Assembly (NCBI RefSeq): GCF_000424385.1
Contig: NZ_AUJU01000006.1
Location: 1 to 64,000, forward strand
DNA length: 64,000 nucleotides
Direction of reading: 5' to 3'
DNA from: Butyrivibrio sp. LC3010
Lineage (GTDB): Bacteria; Bacillota; Clostridia; Lachnospirales; Lachnospiraceae
Under the pieces are notes generated by a model. The model was not told where the DNA came from. It saw nothing but the letters and a program-made list of their open reading frames with translations, and ran no database searches. Of this stretch, positions 25,293 through 35,185 are shown in pieces. Numbering within the stretch: the stretch's first letter is position 1; each line of letters starts with the position of its first letter. Made by a program: the position numbers and the translations under genes.

Positions 25293-26366
25293 TTACTTAA
25301 CGCCAACGTTCAAAATTATTTCCTGGGCTACATCATCAAGTGTTACTACCTGATTAACGAGACCAGCTGTTGCCACTGCCTTAGGCATGCCATATACTGT
25401 GCAGGATGCTTCATCCTGACCAATGACATGAACCTTCTTTGCTGATTTCAGATTTTTTATTCCCTCAGTACCATCTGCCCCCATACCTGTAAGTACAACA
25501 CAGCATATAGAGTCATAATCGGAATCCATCAAAGACTCATACATGAAGTTTGCACAAGGTCTAACGCCTTCTCTTGTAGGGCCATCCACGTAGTGTATGG
25601 TATGCTTTCCGGCTGATGTAATAATGTGCATATGCTTGCCGCCTTTTGCAATATAGACGGTTCCTGCCTGAAGTACATCTCCTTCAGCAGCCTCTTTAAC
25701 CTTGATCTCAGAAAGAGAATCCAATCTCTCTGCAAGTGAAGCTGTAAAGCCCTCCGGCATATGCTGCACAAGTACAACCGGTGTTTTCAGATTTTTGGGA
25801 AGTTTCGGAATTACCGCTTGAAGCGCACGAGGGCCACCCGTAGAACTGGCAATCGCCACAATACGATTACCTGTGACCTTGTCTGCATGCTTAGCGACAA
25901 TATCCACCATCTTACGAGAGGCCTTGATCTCATCGATTGAAAAAGCCTTCGCACTGACAGGCGCTCTGGACTCGCAAACTGCTGCGAGTGTCCTTGTAAG
26001 CGTCTTGGTGAAATCGTCGCCACGACAATCCGAGGCGCGATCCGGTTTGTGAATAAAATCAAGTGCTCCCAGTTCTAATGAATCCAATGTTACTTTTGCC
26101 CCTTCCTTGGTGTCTGTACTACACATCATAACCTTAGCCCTGATTTTATTTTTGTTAATCTCCTTGAGTAACGTAATACCATCCATACGCGGCATATTTA
26201 CATCCAATATGACAGCATCATATGTTTTGGTCTTAAGTAACCCAAGGGCTTCTACCCCGTCTTTAGCCTTATCTACAACCTGAAATCTAGAATCTGAATT
26301 AACTATATCACCAAGGACGGTTCTCATGAGTGCAGAGTCATCAACTAATAAAATTTTTTTCGACAT
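25293..26366 (-). CDS. cheB: Protein-glutamate methylesterase CheB
   Basis: 357 residues. The receiver domain has VDDSALMR (8-15) and phospho-acceptor D55 in ILDVNMPRMDG. The esterase domain has the catalytic Ser in ASSTGGPRA (about 173-181), His in VQHMPEGF (about 202) and Asp in TGMGADGTEG (about 300). It demethylates and deamidates receptors for adaptation. cheR is not in this window. Its ATG is immediately after the PilZ stop (TAAATG). Confidence 0.97.
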   Translation of the reverse strand: MSKKILLVDDSALMRTVLGDIVNSDSRFQVVDKAKDGVEALGLLKTKTYDAVILDVNMPRMDGITLLKEINKNKIRAKVMMCSTDTKEGAKVTLDSLELGALDFIHKPDRASDCRGDDFTKTLTRTLAAVCESRAPVSAKAFSIDEIKASRKMVDIVAKHADKVTGNRIVAIASSTGGPRALQAVIPKLPKNLKTPVVLVQHMPEGFTASLAERLDSLSEIKVKEAAEGDVLQAGTVYIAKGGKHMHIITSAGKHTIHYVDGPTREGVRPCANFMYESLMDSDYDSICCVVLTGMGADGTEGIKNLKSAKKVHVIGQDEASCTVYGMPKAVATAGLVNQVVTLDDVAQEIILNVGVK

Positions 26367-27089
26367 TTAGTTTTGCTTCTTTCTAATTTTTCGTTCTTCT
26401 TCGAAGATAAAGTGAATAATATCCTCTCTGGAAGTCTCATCAATGTAGGTGTACTGTATGCGGTGCTCATACAGTCCTGGCCTGTTTTCGAGTTCCTGTA
26501 CCCTGAGTACGGTGCACACCATTTCGTACTCTATATTATTAATATTTCCGGGTAATCGATAAGAACAATAAATTGTGCTACCTTCTTCGTATTGGAAATT
26601 AGCAACAAACCTCAAACCGCCTCCGCTTATATCTACTATAACGCTTCGCTGTAATGGTTTGTTGGTTCCAAGTAGTAATCCCCAGTTTCGCCTTATGGCT
26701 TCAACTTCTTCCTCCGTAAAAATACGCGACCGAAGCTCCAAAGCACAGCTGAATCTGTAATATTCTCTACGCTGGAGTCTCTGTAGATTACTTAGAAGGT
26801 CAAGAACCAAAATATATACATTATTACTTCGGTATCGGTCAATTATCCTTCCGTAACATTGAAACAGTCCTCTTGAGCTGTAAAAGCACAAGCTGTATTC
26901 ACCATCAACCGGCAATAAAACCAGTTTTCCCTTATCCATTGGCATAAGAACTTCAATTCTATCCTCTGATAAAATATCCGTAATCTTACTCAGGTGAATC
27001 TTTTTAGTGCGGCTGTCATCGTCCATCCAGACCTTCCCGATGGCCTTCAGTTCAATTTTGTTGCCTGGCGCAATATAGTCCGCAAGCAT
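26367..27089 (-). CDS. ycgR: PilZ-domain c-di-GMP flagellar brake protein (YcgR/YpfA-like)
   Basis: 240 residues. The N-terminal YcgR-N-like (PilZN) domain covers about 1-100. The PilZ domain carries the c-di-GMP ligands RREYYR (107-112) and DISGGGLRF (153-161). Such proteins bind MotA/FliG when c-di-GMP rises and slow the motor. Its location between flhG and cheB supports a motility role. The ATG follows AGAGGGG. Confidence 0.9.
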   Translation of the reverse strand: MLADYIAPGNKIELKAIGKVWMDDDSRTKKIHLSKITDILSEDRIEVLMPMDKGKLVLLPVDGEYSLCFYSSRGLFQCYGRIIDRYRSNNVYILVLDLLSNLQRLQRREYYRFSCALELRSRIFTEEEVEAIRRNWGLLLGTNKPLQRSVIVDISGGGLRFVANFQYEEGSTIYCSYRLPGNINNIEYEMVCTVLRVQELENRPGLYEHRIQYTYIDETSREDIIHFIFEEERKIRKKQN

Positions 27090-27112
27090 GTAGGTACCCC
27101 TCTTACCTTTTA

Positions 27113-28033
27113 TTATTGACCGGAAGCCTTATCTCCGGTGTTCTTCTCAGAATTAAGTTTACGCCCTGTTATTATATGTGAGAAAAATGCAGCCATTCCT
27201 CTTGGCTTATATTTTTCAATCTCATTTTTATTCACCAGTTCCGCAGCAATCTGCTCAAAAGCCTTTGAGGATTTCGAATTAGGATACTGAATTGATACCG
27301 GCGATTGCTGCATTACTCCTCTTGCCAGCATCTGATCCTGAGGTATTGCGCCCAGATATTTAAGCGGGAGCTTTAAATATCTCGCTACAACAGCATTCAG
27401 TTTATTAAACAGCTGTTGTCCCTCCTCACCGGTTGCCACTCTGTTTGAAACAACCTTGATAATCGTATTATCCCTTGAAAATCTGTCCTGCTGGTTTAAC
27501 GCCTTAAGCAGAGAGTAGGAATCCGTTATCGAAGTAGGTTCCGGTGTGGTAACAAGAATAATCTCTCCGCTGGCAACCAGAAATTCCATAACTGCACTGG
27601 AAATTCCTGCGCCTGTATCAATTATTATCGTATCTGCTATGGCATCGAGCTCCGCCAGATTAACAATAATATCAACGAGATATTTTCTCTCCAGATTATA
27701 CATACCGGAAATACCGGAGCCGCCGGATATAAATCCAACACCTTCCGGTCCCCATGTAATAATATCTTTTATATTCTTGTGTTTGTATATCAAATCACTC
27801 AGGTTGTGCTTTGGTACAGTTCCAAACATGATCTCGATATTAGCCAGTCCGAAATCCGCATCAAGTATTATTACTCTCTGCCCCATCCTTCTGAACTGTA
27901 TTGCAAGATTGATTGAAACGTTGGATTTACCAACGCCTCCCTTACCGCTTGTAACCGTTATAATCCTTGCCAAAGGCCGCTGAGTTGCATTTTCTGCTTT
28001 AATAATTTCTCTTAACTGCTGTGCCTGATCCAT
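27113..28033 (-). CDS. flhG: Flagellar number regulator FlhG (MinD-like ATPase)
   Basis: 306 residues. The deviant Walker A SGKGGVGKSNVSIN starts at residue 29 after the N-terminal helix with QAQQLREII (the DQAxxLR motif that stimulates FlhF). VIILDADFGLANIEIMFG and IIIDTGAGIS follow. It works with FlhF in controlling flagellar number and placement and interacts with the C-ring. It lies 47 bp downstream of flhF. Confidence 0.95.
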   Translation of the reverse strand: MDQAQQLREIIKAENATQRPLARIITVTSGKGGVGKSNVSINLAIQFRRMGQRVIILDADFGLANIEIMFGTVPKHNLSDLIYKHKNIKDIITWGPEGVGFISGGSGISGMYNLERKYLVDIIVNLAELDAIADTIIIDTGAGISSAVMEFLVASGEIILVTTPEPTSITDSYSLLKALNQQDRFSRDNTIIKVVSNRVATGEEGQQLFNKLNAVVARYLKLPLKYLGAIPQDQMLARGVMQQSPVSIQYPNSKSSKAFEQIAAELVNKNEIEKYKPRGMAAFFSHIITGRKLNSEKNTGDKASGQ

Positions 28034-28080
28034 AAAAATAATCCTGTCTCTATTCTATCAAAATATCCTAAATTCTTCTA

Positions 28081-29388
28081 CTATTTTCCACCCAGAAGAC
28101 CCTTAACACTTTTTTGTGCATCAAATACAGCAATATCACTCGGAACATTTTGACCGTTTGTAATATATGACATGGGAGCTCCGGTGTGCATATGAATATT
28201 GTAGAGATTACCTGCAGACCTGGTCTCATCCATCTTAGTGAATATAAGCTTGTACTTAACAAGTTCCGAATAGCCATCTGCTATCTCTATCAAGTCTCTG
28301 TATTTGGTGGTAGCACTTAGTACCAGATAATTTTCGGTTTCAACACACTCCTCCAGAGCGTGGATAAAACCTATCATTGTCTCCTTCTGTTCTTCATTGT
28401 GAAGACTGTGGCCTGCAGTATCTACCATTATGTAATCATAGTCCTTAAAATCTTCTGCAGCCTGCTTCATCTCTTCTATGGAGTAAATTACCCTGAACGG
28501 AATATCCATAATGGTAGCATATGTGCGAAGCTGCTCAGCAGCAGCAATTCTATAGGTGTCAACCGTAAGAAGTGCCACTTTTTTCTTTTTGGCAATGCAT
28601 AGCTCTGAAGCGAGCTTGGCAATGGTTGTTGTCTTACCTACGCCTGTAGGGCCGATGAATATTTCTGCTATAGCGCCGTCCTGACTGTCTTTTATCTTGT
28701 CAGCAGGTCCAAACTTAAGAACCATCTTCTGATAAACATTTGCCAGCACATATTCCATAGGAATATTGGGTTTGCTGACCTTTTCAACTTCATCGGTAAG
28801 CTGGTTTGCATAAATTTCATCAACCTCATTTTCAATGAGGGTATTATACAGAACTCTCACAAAAGAAAGCGTTTCTTCGGAAACAGTATTCTCAGTCCGC
28901 ACATCATCTATATCTTCATCAAGTGCTTCTACTCTGGGTTCTTCCTTCTCATTCTTAAGATTTTTCTCTAAAAGATTGTGAAGACTGTCAAGCTTTTCCT
29001 CTATAGCGCTGCTCTCATCCTGCGCATGAGAGAACTCTCTTACGTTGGGCGGAGCAATTGCAGGCTCAGGAGTCGCTACCTGAGTTACTTTTAACGGAGG
29101 AATCTCTCCCTGTTCCTGGGCTTTTAGCAGTTTGTCCGCCATTGACTGGGGCTTTTGCGGCCTTACGGCTTTATTCTGCTCTTTTGCAGGCTTAACTGCT
29201 CTCATCACTTTTGAAGGCTCATCTTCAAGAGCTACTGTTACTTCAATCTTGGGCGGAGAAAAAATAGCGAAAAGTCCACTTTTCTTCATGGGCCTGACAT
29301 TCATGATGACAATATTTTCTCCCAGCTCCTTCTTTGCGATTTCTGTAGCCTCTGATTCAGTTTTTCCGGTATATTTTTTTATAATCAT
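28081..29388 (-). CDS. flhF: Flagellar placement SRP-like GTPase FlhF
   Basis: 435 residues. A B domain at the N-terminus, a long variable linker (about 60-160, Pro/Glu-rich) and the NG GTPase domain with GPTGVGKTTTIAKLA (246-260), VDTYRIAAAEQL and VDTAGHS. It is related to Ffh/FtsY and sets the site of flagellum assembly. The ATG lies one base after the flhA stop. Confidence 0.96.
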   Translation of the reverse strand: MIIKKYTGKTESEATEIAKKELGENIVIMNVRPMKKSGLFAIFSPPKIEVTVALEDEPSKVMRAVKPAKEQNKAVRPQKPQSMADKLLKAQEQGEIPPLKVTQVATPEPAIAPPNVREFSHAQDESSAIEEKLDSLHNLLEKNLKNEKEEPRVEALDEDIDDVRTENTVSEETLSFVRVLYNTLIENEVDEIYANQLTDEVEKVSKPNIPMEYVLANVYQKMVLKFGPADKIKDSQDGAIAEIFIGPTGVGKTTTIAKLASELCIAKKKKVALLTVDTYRIAAAEQLRTYATIMDIPFRVIYSIEEMKQAAEDFKDYDYIMVDTAGHSLHNEEQKETMIGFIHALEECVETENYLVLSATTKYRDLIEIADGYSELVKYKLIFTKMDETRSAGNLYNIHMHTGAPMSYITNGQNVPSDIAVFDAQKSVKGLLGGK

Positions 29389-29389
29389 A

Positions 29390-31444
29390 TTATGCCGTTA
29401 CCATTCCTACAGATTGCATTTCTACATTAGGTTCAACTTCGTTGTATGAAAGTACGATCAAATCCTTGTAATAATCCTCTGTCATTTTCTTAAAATACAT
29501 TCGCACTATTGGCGAAGTCATTATTATCGGTATCATTCCGGCATCCTCAAGCTTCTTGGACTGTTCTCCTACAGATTTAAGGATTGCCTTTGTCCTCGTG
29601 GGATCAAGTGTCAGATAAGCTCCGGTCTCTGTCTGTTTAACCGATTGCATTATCTCCTGCTCTATCTTGGGATCAAGGGTAATGACACTTGTAGTCTCAC
29701 CGGGATAAAAATATTTATTTGATATAGCTCTCCTCAAACTCTGTCTTACATATTCCGTAAGAATATCACTGTCATGGGTTGAGGGTGCATAATCAGCCAA
29801 AGTCTCAAATATAGTTACCAGATCTCGTATGGAGATTCCCTCTGCCAAAAGATTCTGCAATACCTTTTCAATCTCACCAAGACTCATCAGCTTAGGCGTA
29901 AGCTCTTCCACCAGAGCAGGATTGCTCTCCTGCAGATTATTGACAAGATTCTGAACATCCTGTCTTGTGAGAAGCTCTGCGATATGATTTCTGATAACCT
30001 CAGTAAGATGTGTTGCAATGATTGAAGGCGGATCTACTACCGTATAACCAAGAGATTCGGCACGCTCTCTCTGGCTCTCCGTGATCCAGGTTGCAGGCAG
30101 ATGGAAAGATGGTTCAAAGGTAGGAATACCAGTTATCTCTTCCTCTACATTACCGGGATTCATTGCCATGTAATGGTCAAACAGAATTTCTCCGTCACTT
30201 ACCTGAATACCTTTTATCTTAATAATGTACTGATTCGGATTAAGCTGAATGTTATCGCGCAGGCGAATGATCGGCACAACAGTACCGAGCTCAAGAGCAA
30301 TCTGTCTACGGATCATTACAACTCGGTCAAGAAGGTCACCGCCCTGATTGACATCAGCCAGAGGAATAATACCATAACCAAATTCCAGCTCTATCGGATC
30401 CACCTGAAGAAGGCTTGTGACGTTCTCAGGCTGCCTTATCTCCTCAGCCTGTTGCTCTTCCTCAGCCATGACTTCTTCCTCTGTAGCCGCAATCTTCTCG
30501 TGTCTGTCCATGAAAAATCCAAGGCCTGCGATAACTGCACCAAGGGGCAGATAGAGAATATTGGGAAGCGGAGTAAGAAGACCCAGTGTTGCAATAAGTC
30601 CGCCAACAAGGTACAAAGTCTTCGAAGCAGAAAATAGCTGTCCAATAAGTGCAGGACCAAAATCCGCTTCCTTGGATCCCTTAGTAACAAGAATACCTGT
30701 GCTCAGAGATACCAGAAGTGAAGGTATGGCACTAACAAGGCCGTCACCCATTGTTAAAATAGAATACTTATCAAGGGCTTCTGTTATCGGCATTCCCTGC
30801 CTCAAAACGCCCATGAGAATACCACCGACAATATTTACCGCAGTAATAATAAGACCGGCAGTAGAATCTCCTTTTACATACTTAGTAGCACCATCCATGG
30901 CTCCGAAAAAGCTTGCTTCATTCTGAATCTTCTCACGCCTCTCCTTGGCCTCCTGATCAGTGATTGCTCCGGTATTCAAATCTGCATCGATAGCCATCTG
31001 TTTACCGGGCATAGCATCCAATGTAAAACGTGCTGATACTTCAGCAACACGCTCAGAACCTTTATTTATAACCATAAACTGTACAAGGATCAAAATAATA
31101 TAAACAATCGCACCAATAATAAGATCTCCGGCACCAACGAATGAACCGAAAACCTCAATAACCTTACCTGCGTCACCGCCTGTAAGGATTAGTCTCGTGG
31201 ACGATATATTCAGTGCAATACGGAAAATTGTGGTGAACAAAAGGATTGTCGGGAAGAATGACATATCCAGTACTTCCTTTGAAAACATCGCCGTAAACAA
31301 AATAACAAAGGACAGCGACATATCAAAAGCAAGCAAAAAGTCCATAAGCCATGTGGGAATCGGCACAATGAACATGATGATTGCAGCAACAAAATACAGC
31401 GCCACACCATAATCAAATGCACGCTTTCTGATAATTTCAAGCAT
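29390..31444 (-). CDS. flhA: Flagellar export gate protein FlhA
   Basis: 684 residues from the ATG at 31444, seven bases after GGGGG; the first ATG (31450) directly abuts that SD. It has eight N-terminal hydrophobic helices (about 1-320), the conserved FHIPEP-loop region (MPGKQMAIDADLNTG, AKERREKIQNEASFFGAMDG) and the soluble C-terminal domain that forms the export ring. A sigma-A-like promoter lies upstream, so it may start a transcription unit. Confidence 0.97.
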   Translation of the reverse strand: MLEIIRKRAFDYGVALYFVAAIIMFIVPIPTWLMDFLLAFDMSLSFVILFTAMFSKEVLDMSFFPTILLFTTIFRIALNISSTRLILTGGDAGKVIEVFGSFVGAGDLIIGAIVYIILILVQFMVINKGSERVAEVSARFTLDAMPGKQMAIDADLNTGAITDQEAKERREKIQNEASFFGAMDGATKYVKGDSTAGLIITAVNIVGGILMGVLRQGMPITEALDKYSILTMGDGLVSAIPSLLVSLSTGILVTKGSKEADFGPALIGQLFSASKTLYLVGGLIATLGLLTPLPNILYLPLGAVIAGLGFFMDRHEKIAATEEEVMAEEEQQAEEIRQPENVTSLLQVDPIELEFGYGIIPLADVNQGGDLLDRVVMIRRQIALELGTVVPIIRLRDNIQLNPNQYIIKIKGIQVSDGEILFDHYMAMNPGNVEEEITGIPTFEPSFHLPATWITESQRERAESLGYTVVDPPSIIATHLTEVIRNHIAELLTRQDVQNLVNNLQESNPALVEELTPKLMSLGEIEKVLQNLLAEGISIRDLVTIFETLADYAPSTHDSDILTEYVRQSLRRAISNKYFYPGETTSVITLDPKIEQEIMQSVKQTETGAYLTLDPTRTKAILKSVGEQSKKLEDAGMIPIIMTSPIVRMYFKKMTEDYYKDLIVLSYNEVEPNVEMQSVGMVTA

Positions 31445-31486
31445 ATTCATCCCCCTTCCCCAATTATTTATACTTATACATAATTA

Positions 31487-31516
31487 GTATATCGCACACT
31501 ATATATTGTATTCAAG
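31487..31516 (-). promoter_or_regulatory. Probable sigma-A promoter upstream of flhA
   Basis: TTGAAT (31511-31516) and TATACT (31487-31492) lie 18 bp apart on the minus strand in the 179-bp flhB-flhA gap, the largest gap in this half of the locus. It would uncouple flhA-flhF-flhG-che expression from the upstream fli genes. Confidence 0.6.
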
Positions 31517-31623
31517 TATAAAATTAGGCACAAGAATGAAGTTAATGTGAAGCTAAAAGCTTTACATATTTTCAAGCTCATCTCAACAGGTGTGCTGAGC
31601 TGTTTGAGCAGCAGCTTACCTGG

Positions 31624-32772
31624 TCACACCTTACCCTGGAGATGATATACAAATGCCAGCACTTCGGCAACTGCCTGATAGAGCTCCGGTGGAACAAATT
31701 CACCTACATCAACATTTGCATAAAGCATACGGGCAAGAGGTTTATTCTCTACTATCTCTATATTGTTTTCTTTGGCTATATCCTTGATCCTCTGGGCAAG
31801 ATATCCCTCTCCCTTTGCTATAACCCTGGGAGCATCATATTTTTCAGCATCATAGGATATTGCTACCGCATAGTGAGTAGGGTTCGTGATGACTACATCT
31901 GCTTTGGGAAGTTCCTGCATCATACGTCTCTGGGATGCCTGCATCATTCGGCGGCGCTGCTGTCCCTTGATCTGAGGATCTCCTTCAGTATTCTTATACT
32001 CATCCTTTACTTCCTGTTTGGTCATCATCATATCTTTTCTGAACTTGCGCTTCTGATATACATAATCTATCGCAGCAATGACAACGTATACCGCAGCAAT
32101 TCTGATGCCAACCTCTACTATGGTATTACCCATAAGACCGATTCCCTGTCTTAAAGGCATGTCATACAGAGTAAATATTGAAGCTGTATAACTAAGAAAA
32201 TATGTATATACAACTACACCAATGACAGCTATCTTGGCAATTGCTTTAACCAGATCAAAGATTTTTCTTGTTGAGAAAATCTTTTTAAAGCCTTTTATCG
32301 GATTAAGCTTACTGAGCTTTGGACGTAATGGCTTTGTGGTGATCTTCCATCCTACCTGTACTACATTGCAGATAAATGCAATGATAAGAGCCACCGCAAG
32401 AAACGGAATTGCAGTTAGAAGAATTCTCAAAAGCGTCTGGGTAAGTATAACCCTGAGATTAGTAAACGGCATATTGCCATTATGCATCACAATAATATCC
32501 GGTATCTGCGTATATACATATCTGAAGGTATTGGAAAAATTGGTCCCCATATACGGATACAGGACCCTGATCATGATAAAAAGCGCCATAAGTCCGGCGG
32601 CATGACCTATCTCCTGGCTCTTTGCCACCTGTCCTTCCTGTCTGGCATCCTGAAGCTTCTTAGCCGTGGGCTGCTCGGTTTTTTCTCCACCGGGACCATC
32701 AGCAAAAAACTGCAGATCATAGGAAATCATGAGTCCAATATTCAGTTTTTCCTGATTCTCACATAAGATCAT
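31624..32772 (-). CDS. flhB: Flagellar export protein FlhB
   Basis: 382 residues. YDLQFFADG and GEKTEQPTAKKLQDARQEGQ are the typical N-terminal motifs, then four hydrophobic helices, and the autocleavage site NPTH at 297-300. It switches export specificity from hook to filament subunits after cleavage. The ATG lies inside the end of fliR (14-base overlap), with GGAG eight bases upstream; an internal ATG at 32730 is an alternative. Confidence 0.96.
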   Translation of the reverse strand: MILCENQEKLNIGLMISYDLQFFADGPGGEKTEQPTAKKLQDARQEGQVAKSQEIGHAAGLMALFIMIRVLYPYMGTNFSNTFRYVYTQIPDIIVMHNGNMPFTNLRVILTQTLLRILLTAIPFLAVALIIAFICNVVQVGWKITTKPLRPKLSKLNPIKGFKKIFSTRKIFDLVKAIAKIAVIGVVVYTYFLSYTASIFTLYDMPLRQGIGLMGNTIVEVGIRIAAVYVVIAAIDYVYQKRKFRKDMMMTKQEVKDEYKNTEGDPQIKGQQRRRMMQASQRRMMQELPKADVVITNPTHYAVAISYDAEKYDAPRVIAKGEGYLAQRIKDIAKENNIEIVENKPLARMLYANVDVGEFVPPELYQAVAEVLAFVYHLQGKV

Positions 32773-33538
32773 TTATAAACTCCGTCATAAGCTGCCGCAT
32801 ATTGGAAAAAATAAAATCCGATGCATTATATAGAAGTATACTTGTTATATACATCATAGACAGTCCAACTATCATCTTAAGCTGAACGCCTACCGCGAAC
32901 ATGTTCATCTGAGGTGCTACTCTTGCAAGAATACCTAAAATGACATTCATTACAAAAGTAACGATAAAAATCGGAAGACATATTCTAAATCCAATGATCA
33001 TATAAGCACTGACAAATTTAAGCATTGAATTTAAAAGCTTGTCCGAATTAAATATTGCTCCGTTGACAGGAATAAGTCTGAACGAGTCTACCAGTGCAGA
33101 TATAAAATATCTGTACAATCCGCTTACAAGCATCATTCCAATAAATGCATATTGATAAAGTGCCGCAGATACCGCTACATTCTCCCTGGATCCGGGGCTC
33201 ATAACCTGAACCATGGACAAGCCTATCTGCATGTCAGATATCTGTCCTGCCAGATTGGATATCAATGTACATATCTGTGCTGCAAAACCTATCAGCAGAC
33301 CTGTAAAAAATTCTTTCAGTACAATTAGTGTAAATCCCCAGATAGTGTTGTAATCAAGCGTATTCACAGGTACCAATCCATACAAAAGCACCGATAATAG
33401 AAATGAAAAACCTATTCTGACGGGATGAGGCGTATTACTCATGCTGAAAAAAGGCGCAATATAAACAAACATTGTCACCCTTACCAGTATGAGCAGAAAT
33501 ATCTCCAAATCACCATAGGTAAAGGTATAGTCTATCAA
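32759..33538 (-). CDS. fliR: Flagellar export protein FliR
   Basis: 259 residues with about six hydrophobic helices. VRVTMFVYIAPFFSMSNTPHPVRIGFSFL and GFAAQICTLISNLAGQISDM blocks are typical (each given here in part: TPHPVRIGFSFL, GLLIGFAAQICTLI). It is part of the FliPQR export gate. The start is a TTG at 33538 nine bases after GAGGGA. The stop lies within flhB. Confidence 0.94.
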   Translation of the reverse strand: MIDYTFTYGDLEIFLLILVRVTMFVYIAPFFSMSNTPHPVRIGFSFLLSVLLYGLVPVNTLDYNTIWGFTLIVLKEFFTGLLIGFAAQICTLISNLAGQISDMQIGLSMVQVMSPGSRENVAVSAALYQYAFIGMMLVSGLYRYFISALVDSFRLIPVNGAIFNSDKLLNSMLKFVSAYMIIGFRICLPIFIVTFVMNVILGILARVAPQMNMFAVGVQLKMIVGLSMMYITSILLYNASDFIFSNMRQLMTEFINDLM

Positions 33539-33553
33539 AGCTTCATTCCCTCG

Positions 33554-33823
33554 CTAATGTATATATAAAGAAAAATCCGACCACATTTTCACAACATACC
33601 CGGATAATTCTGTCAGCATCCAGTTTCCCAGAACCATCAGAGCCACAAATGTCAGTATAATCTTAGGAACGAATGTAAGTGTCTGATCCTGAATTGATGT
33701 TACTGTCTGAAATATGGACACAGAAAGTCCCACTACCAGAGATACCAAAAGTACAGGAACAGCAATCTTGATTACCATAAACAAACCACTTGCCATAATG
33801 GCAGTCACGTCATCTACTGTCAT
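33554..33823 (-). CDS. fliQ: Flagellar export protein FliQ
   Basis: 89 residues with two hydrophobic helices and the conserved ISIFQTVTSIQDQTLTFVPK stretch (spelled here from residue 32 region as SIFQTVTSIQDQTLTFVPK). It is one of the small FliPQR gate subunits. AGGGAG precedes the ATG. Order fliP-fliQ-fliR is as in other Firmicutes. Confidence 0.96.
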   Translation of the reverse strand: MTVDDVTAIMASGLFMVIKIAVPVLLVSLVVGLSVSIFQTVTSIQDQTLTFVPKIILTFVALMVLGNWMLTELSGYVVKMWSDFSLYIH

Positions 33824-33840
33824 AAAGAACTCCCTTCTTT

Positions 33841-34773
33841 TTAATAGAACGTCTTAACAAGGCTTCCGATAATAAGATTCCAACCATCAGCAAGAACAAA
33901 CAAAAGAATCTTAAAGGGCATTGAAATTGTGGTAGGCGGAAGCATCATCATACCCATACTCATAAGTACTGAAGAAACCACCATATCAATAACAATAAAC
34001 GGAATATAAATCAAAAATCCGATAATAAACGCCGTTCTGAGCTCACTTATAAGAAAGCTTGGAACAAGAACTGCATTGGGAATACTATCAAGCTCCCCGT
34101 CCCACTCAATATTATCAATCTCCATAAAAAGTCTGACATCCTTGGTCTGGGTCTGACCATACATGAAATCTCTTATAGGGATCATGGCTGTATCAAAGAA
34201 CTCCTGCTGCGAAATCTCTCCCTTATCAAAAGGCTGTATAGCCGTTTCATTGATCTCATTCAAAGTCGGCTGCATGATAAAGAAAGTCAGAAACAGCGCA
34301 AGACCAAGCAGTACCTGGTTTGGAGGTGATGTCTGTGTAGCTATGGCTGCTCTTGTAAAATGCAGGACAATGATGATTCTTGTAAAAGAAGTCATCATTA
34401 TCAAAAGAATCGGCGCCAAACCTATAAGTGTCAGAGTGATGAGAATTCTCAGCGCTCCATTAAGCTCACCATTACCATTGTTATATGTAACCGTAACGGT
34501 ATTAGCTATATTAAGTTCCTGGAGATCATCAGCATCCTTAGATGAACCGGGCGCTGTGATATTGGTTCTCTCTCCATCGGTTCCGGTAAGATGTGTATCC
34601 CTGTCAACCGTAGGATCTGTGTTGTGAGTATCATCAACATAAGATGTTGTAGCATGTACATCAACCGAACCACTATTAAAAATACAAAAAGCCATTACAA
34701 AAGAAAGGCATAACAATGAAATGCCTCTCTTTAATAACAGCCTTAAATCAATTACTCCCCTAATTTTTTTCAT
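33841..34773 (-). CDS. fliP: Flagellar export protein FliP
   Basis: 310 residues, longer than the usual about 220-250 because of an N-terminal signal peptide (hydrophobic about 14-30) and a Thr/Asp-rich periplasmic stretch (about 40-95). The core holds TLIGLAPILLIMMTSFTRII, FTRAAIATQTSPPNQVLLGL and DMVVSSVLMSMGMMMLPP. It forms the export gate with FliQ and FliR. The SD (TTTAGGT) is badly spaced and the start is uncertain. Confidence 0.95.
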   Translation of the reverse strand: MKKIRGVIDLRLLLKRGISLLCLSFVMAFCIFNSGSVDVHATTSYVDDTHNTDPTVDRDTHLTGTDGERTNITAPGSSKDADDLQELNIANTVTVTYNNGNGELNGALRILITLTLIGLAPILLIMMTSFTRIIIVLHFTRAAIATQTSPPNQVLLGLALFLTFFIMQPTLNEINETAIQPFDKGEISQQEFFDTAMIPIRDFMYGQTQTKDVRLFMEIDNIEWDGELDSIPNAVLVPSFLISELRTAFIIGFLIYIPFIVIDMVVSSVLMSMGMMMLPPTTISMPFKILLFVLADGWNLIIGSLVKTFY

Positions 34774-34819
34774 ACCTAAATTTTCTTAGAACAAATCAAA
34801 AGTCAAAACCATTTGCATT

Positions 34820-35167
34820 TTACTTTTTGCTTTTAAACCGCTCTAAAACCTTTTCAAATTCCTTACTAAAATCTACCGGATCATTAGCCTTAAAATCCGG
34901 CGGATCATACTCGTCCTCAGAAAGTTCCGTGAGAACAGTTACTGTATCCTTGCAAACTGCGATCACCAGATACTTTTTTGAAACCCTTACTATCTGCATA
35001 TATTTGGAAGAAGACAATCTACAGGTCTCCATGATCTCCATATTTGCAGTAAAATTCGTCTGCTTCTGGTATCTGGCAATCCATTTTGTCACATAATAGG
35101 TCGCAGCCAAAACCAGGAAAAATAGTATAAGCACAGTAATAAGCTGCGATACCGATGATACATTCAT
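34820..35167 (-). CDS. fliO: Flagellar biosynthesis protein FliO/FliZ
   Basis: 115 residues. One N-terminal helix (VSQLITVLILFFLVLAATYY, about 6-25) is followed by a short cytoplasmic domain with METCRLSSSKYMQIVRVSKK. FliO is a chaperone for FliP assembly. It directly follows fliY; in Bacillus cheY sits between them, and that gene is missing here. The call rests on architecture and position. Confidence 0.85.
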   Translation of the reverse strand: MNVSSVSQLITVLILFFLVLAATYYVTKWIARYQKQTNFTANMEIMETCRLSSSKYMQIVRVSKKYLVIAVCKDTVTVLTELSEDEYDPPDFKANDPVDFSKEFEKVLERFKSKK

Positions 35168-35185
35168 TATTTAGTCCTTCCAATA

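Noticed and set aside
30101..30637. 178-codon plus-strand frame inside flhA
   Set aside because: flhA is clearly coding on the other strand; the frame has no SD or family features.
31487..31516. Sigma-28 promoter before flhA based on GCGATATA
   Set aside because: No TAAA-type -35 at the right distance; the TTGAAT-N18-TATACT reading is better.
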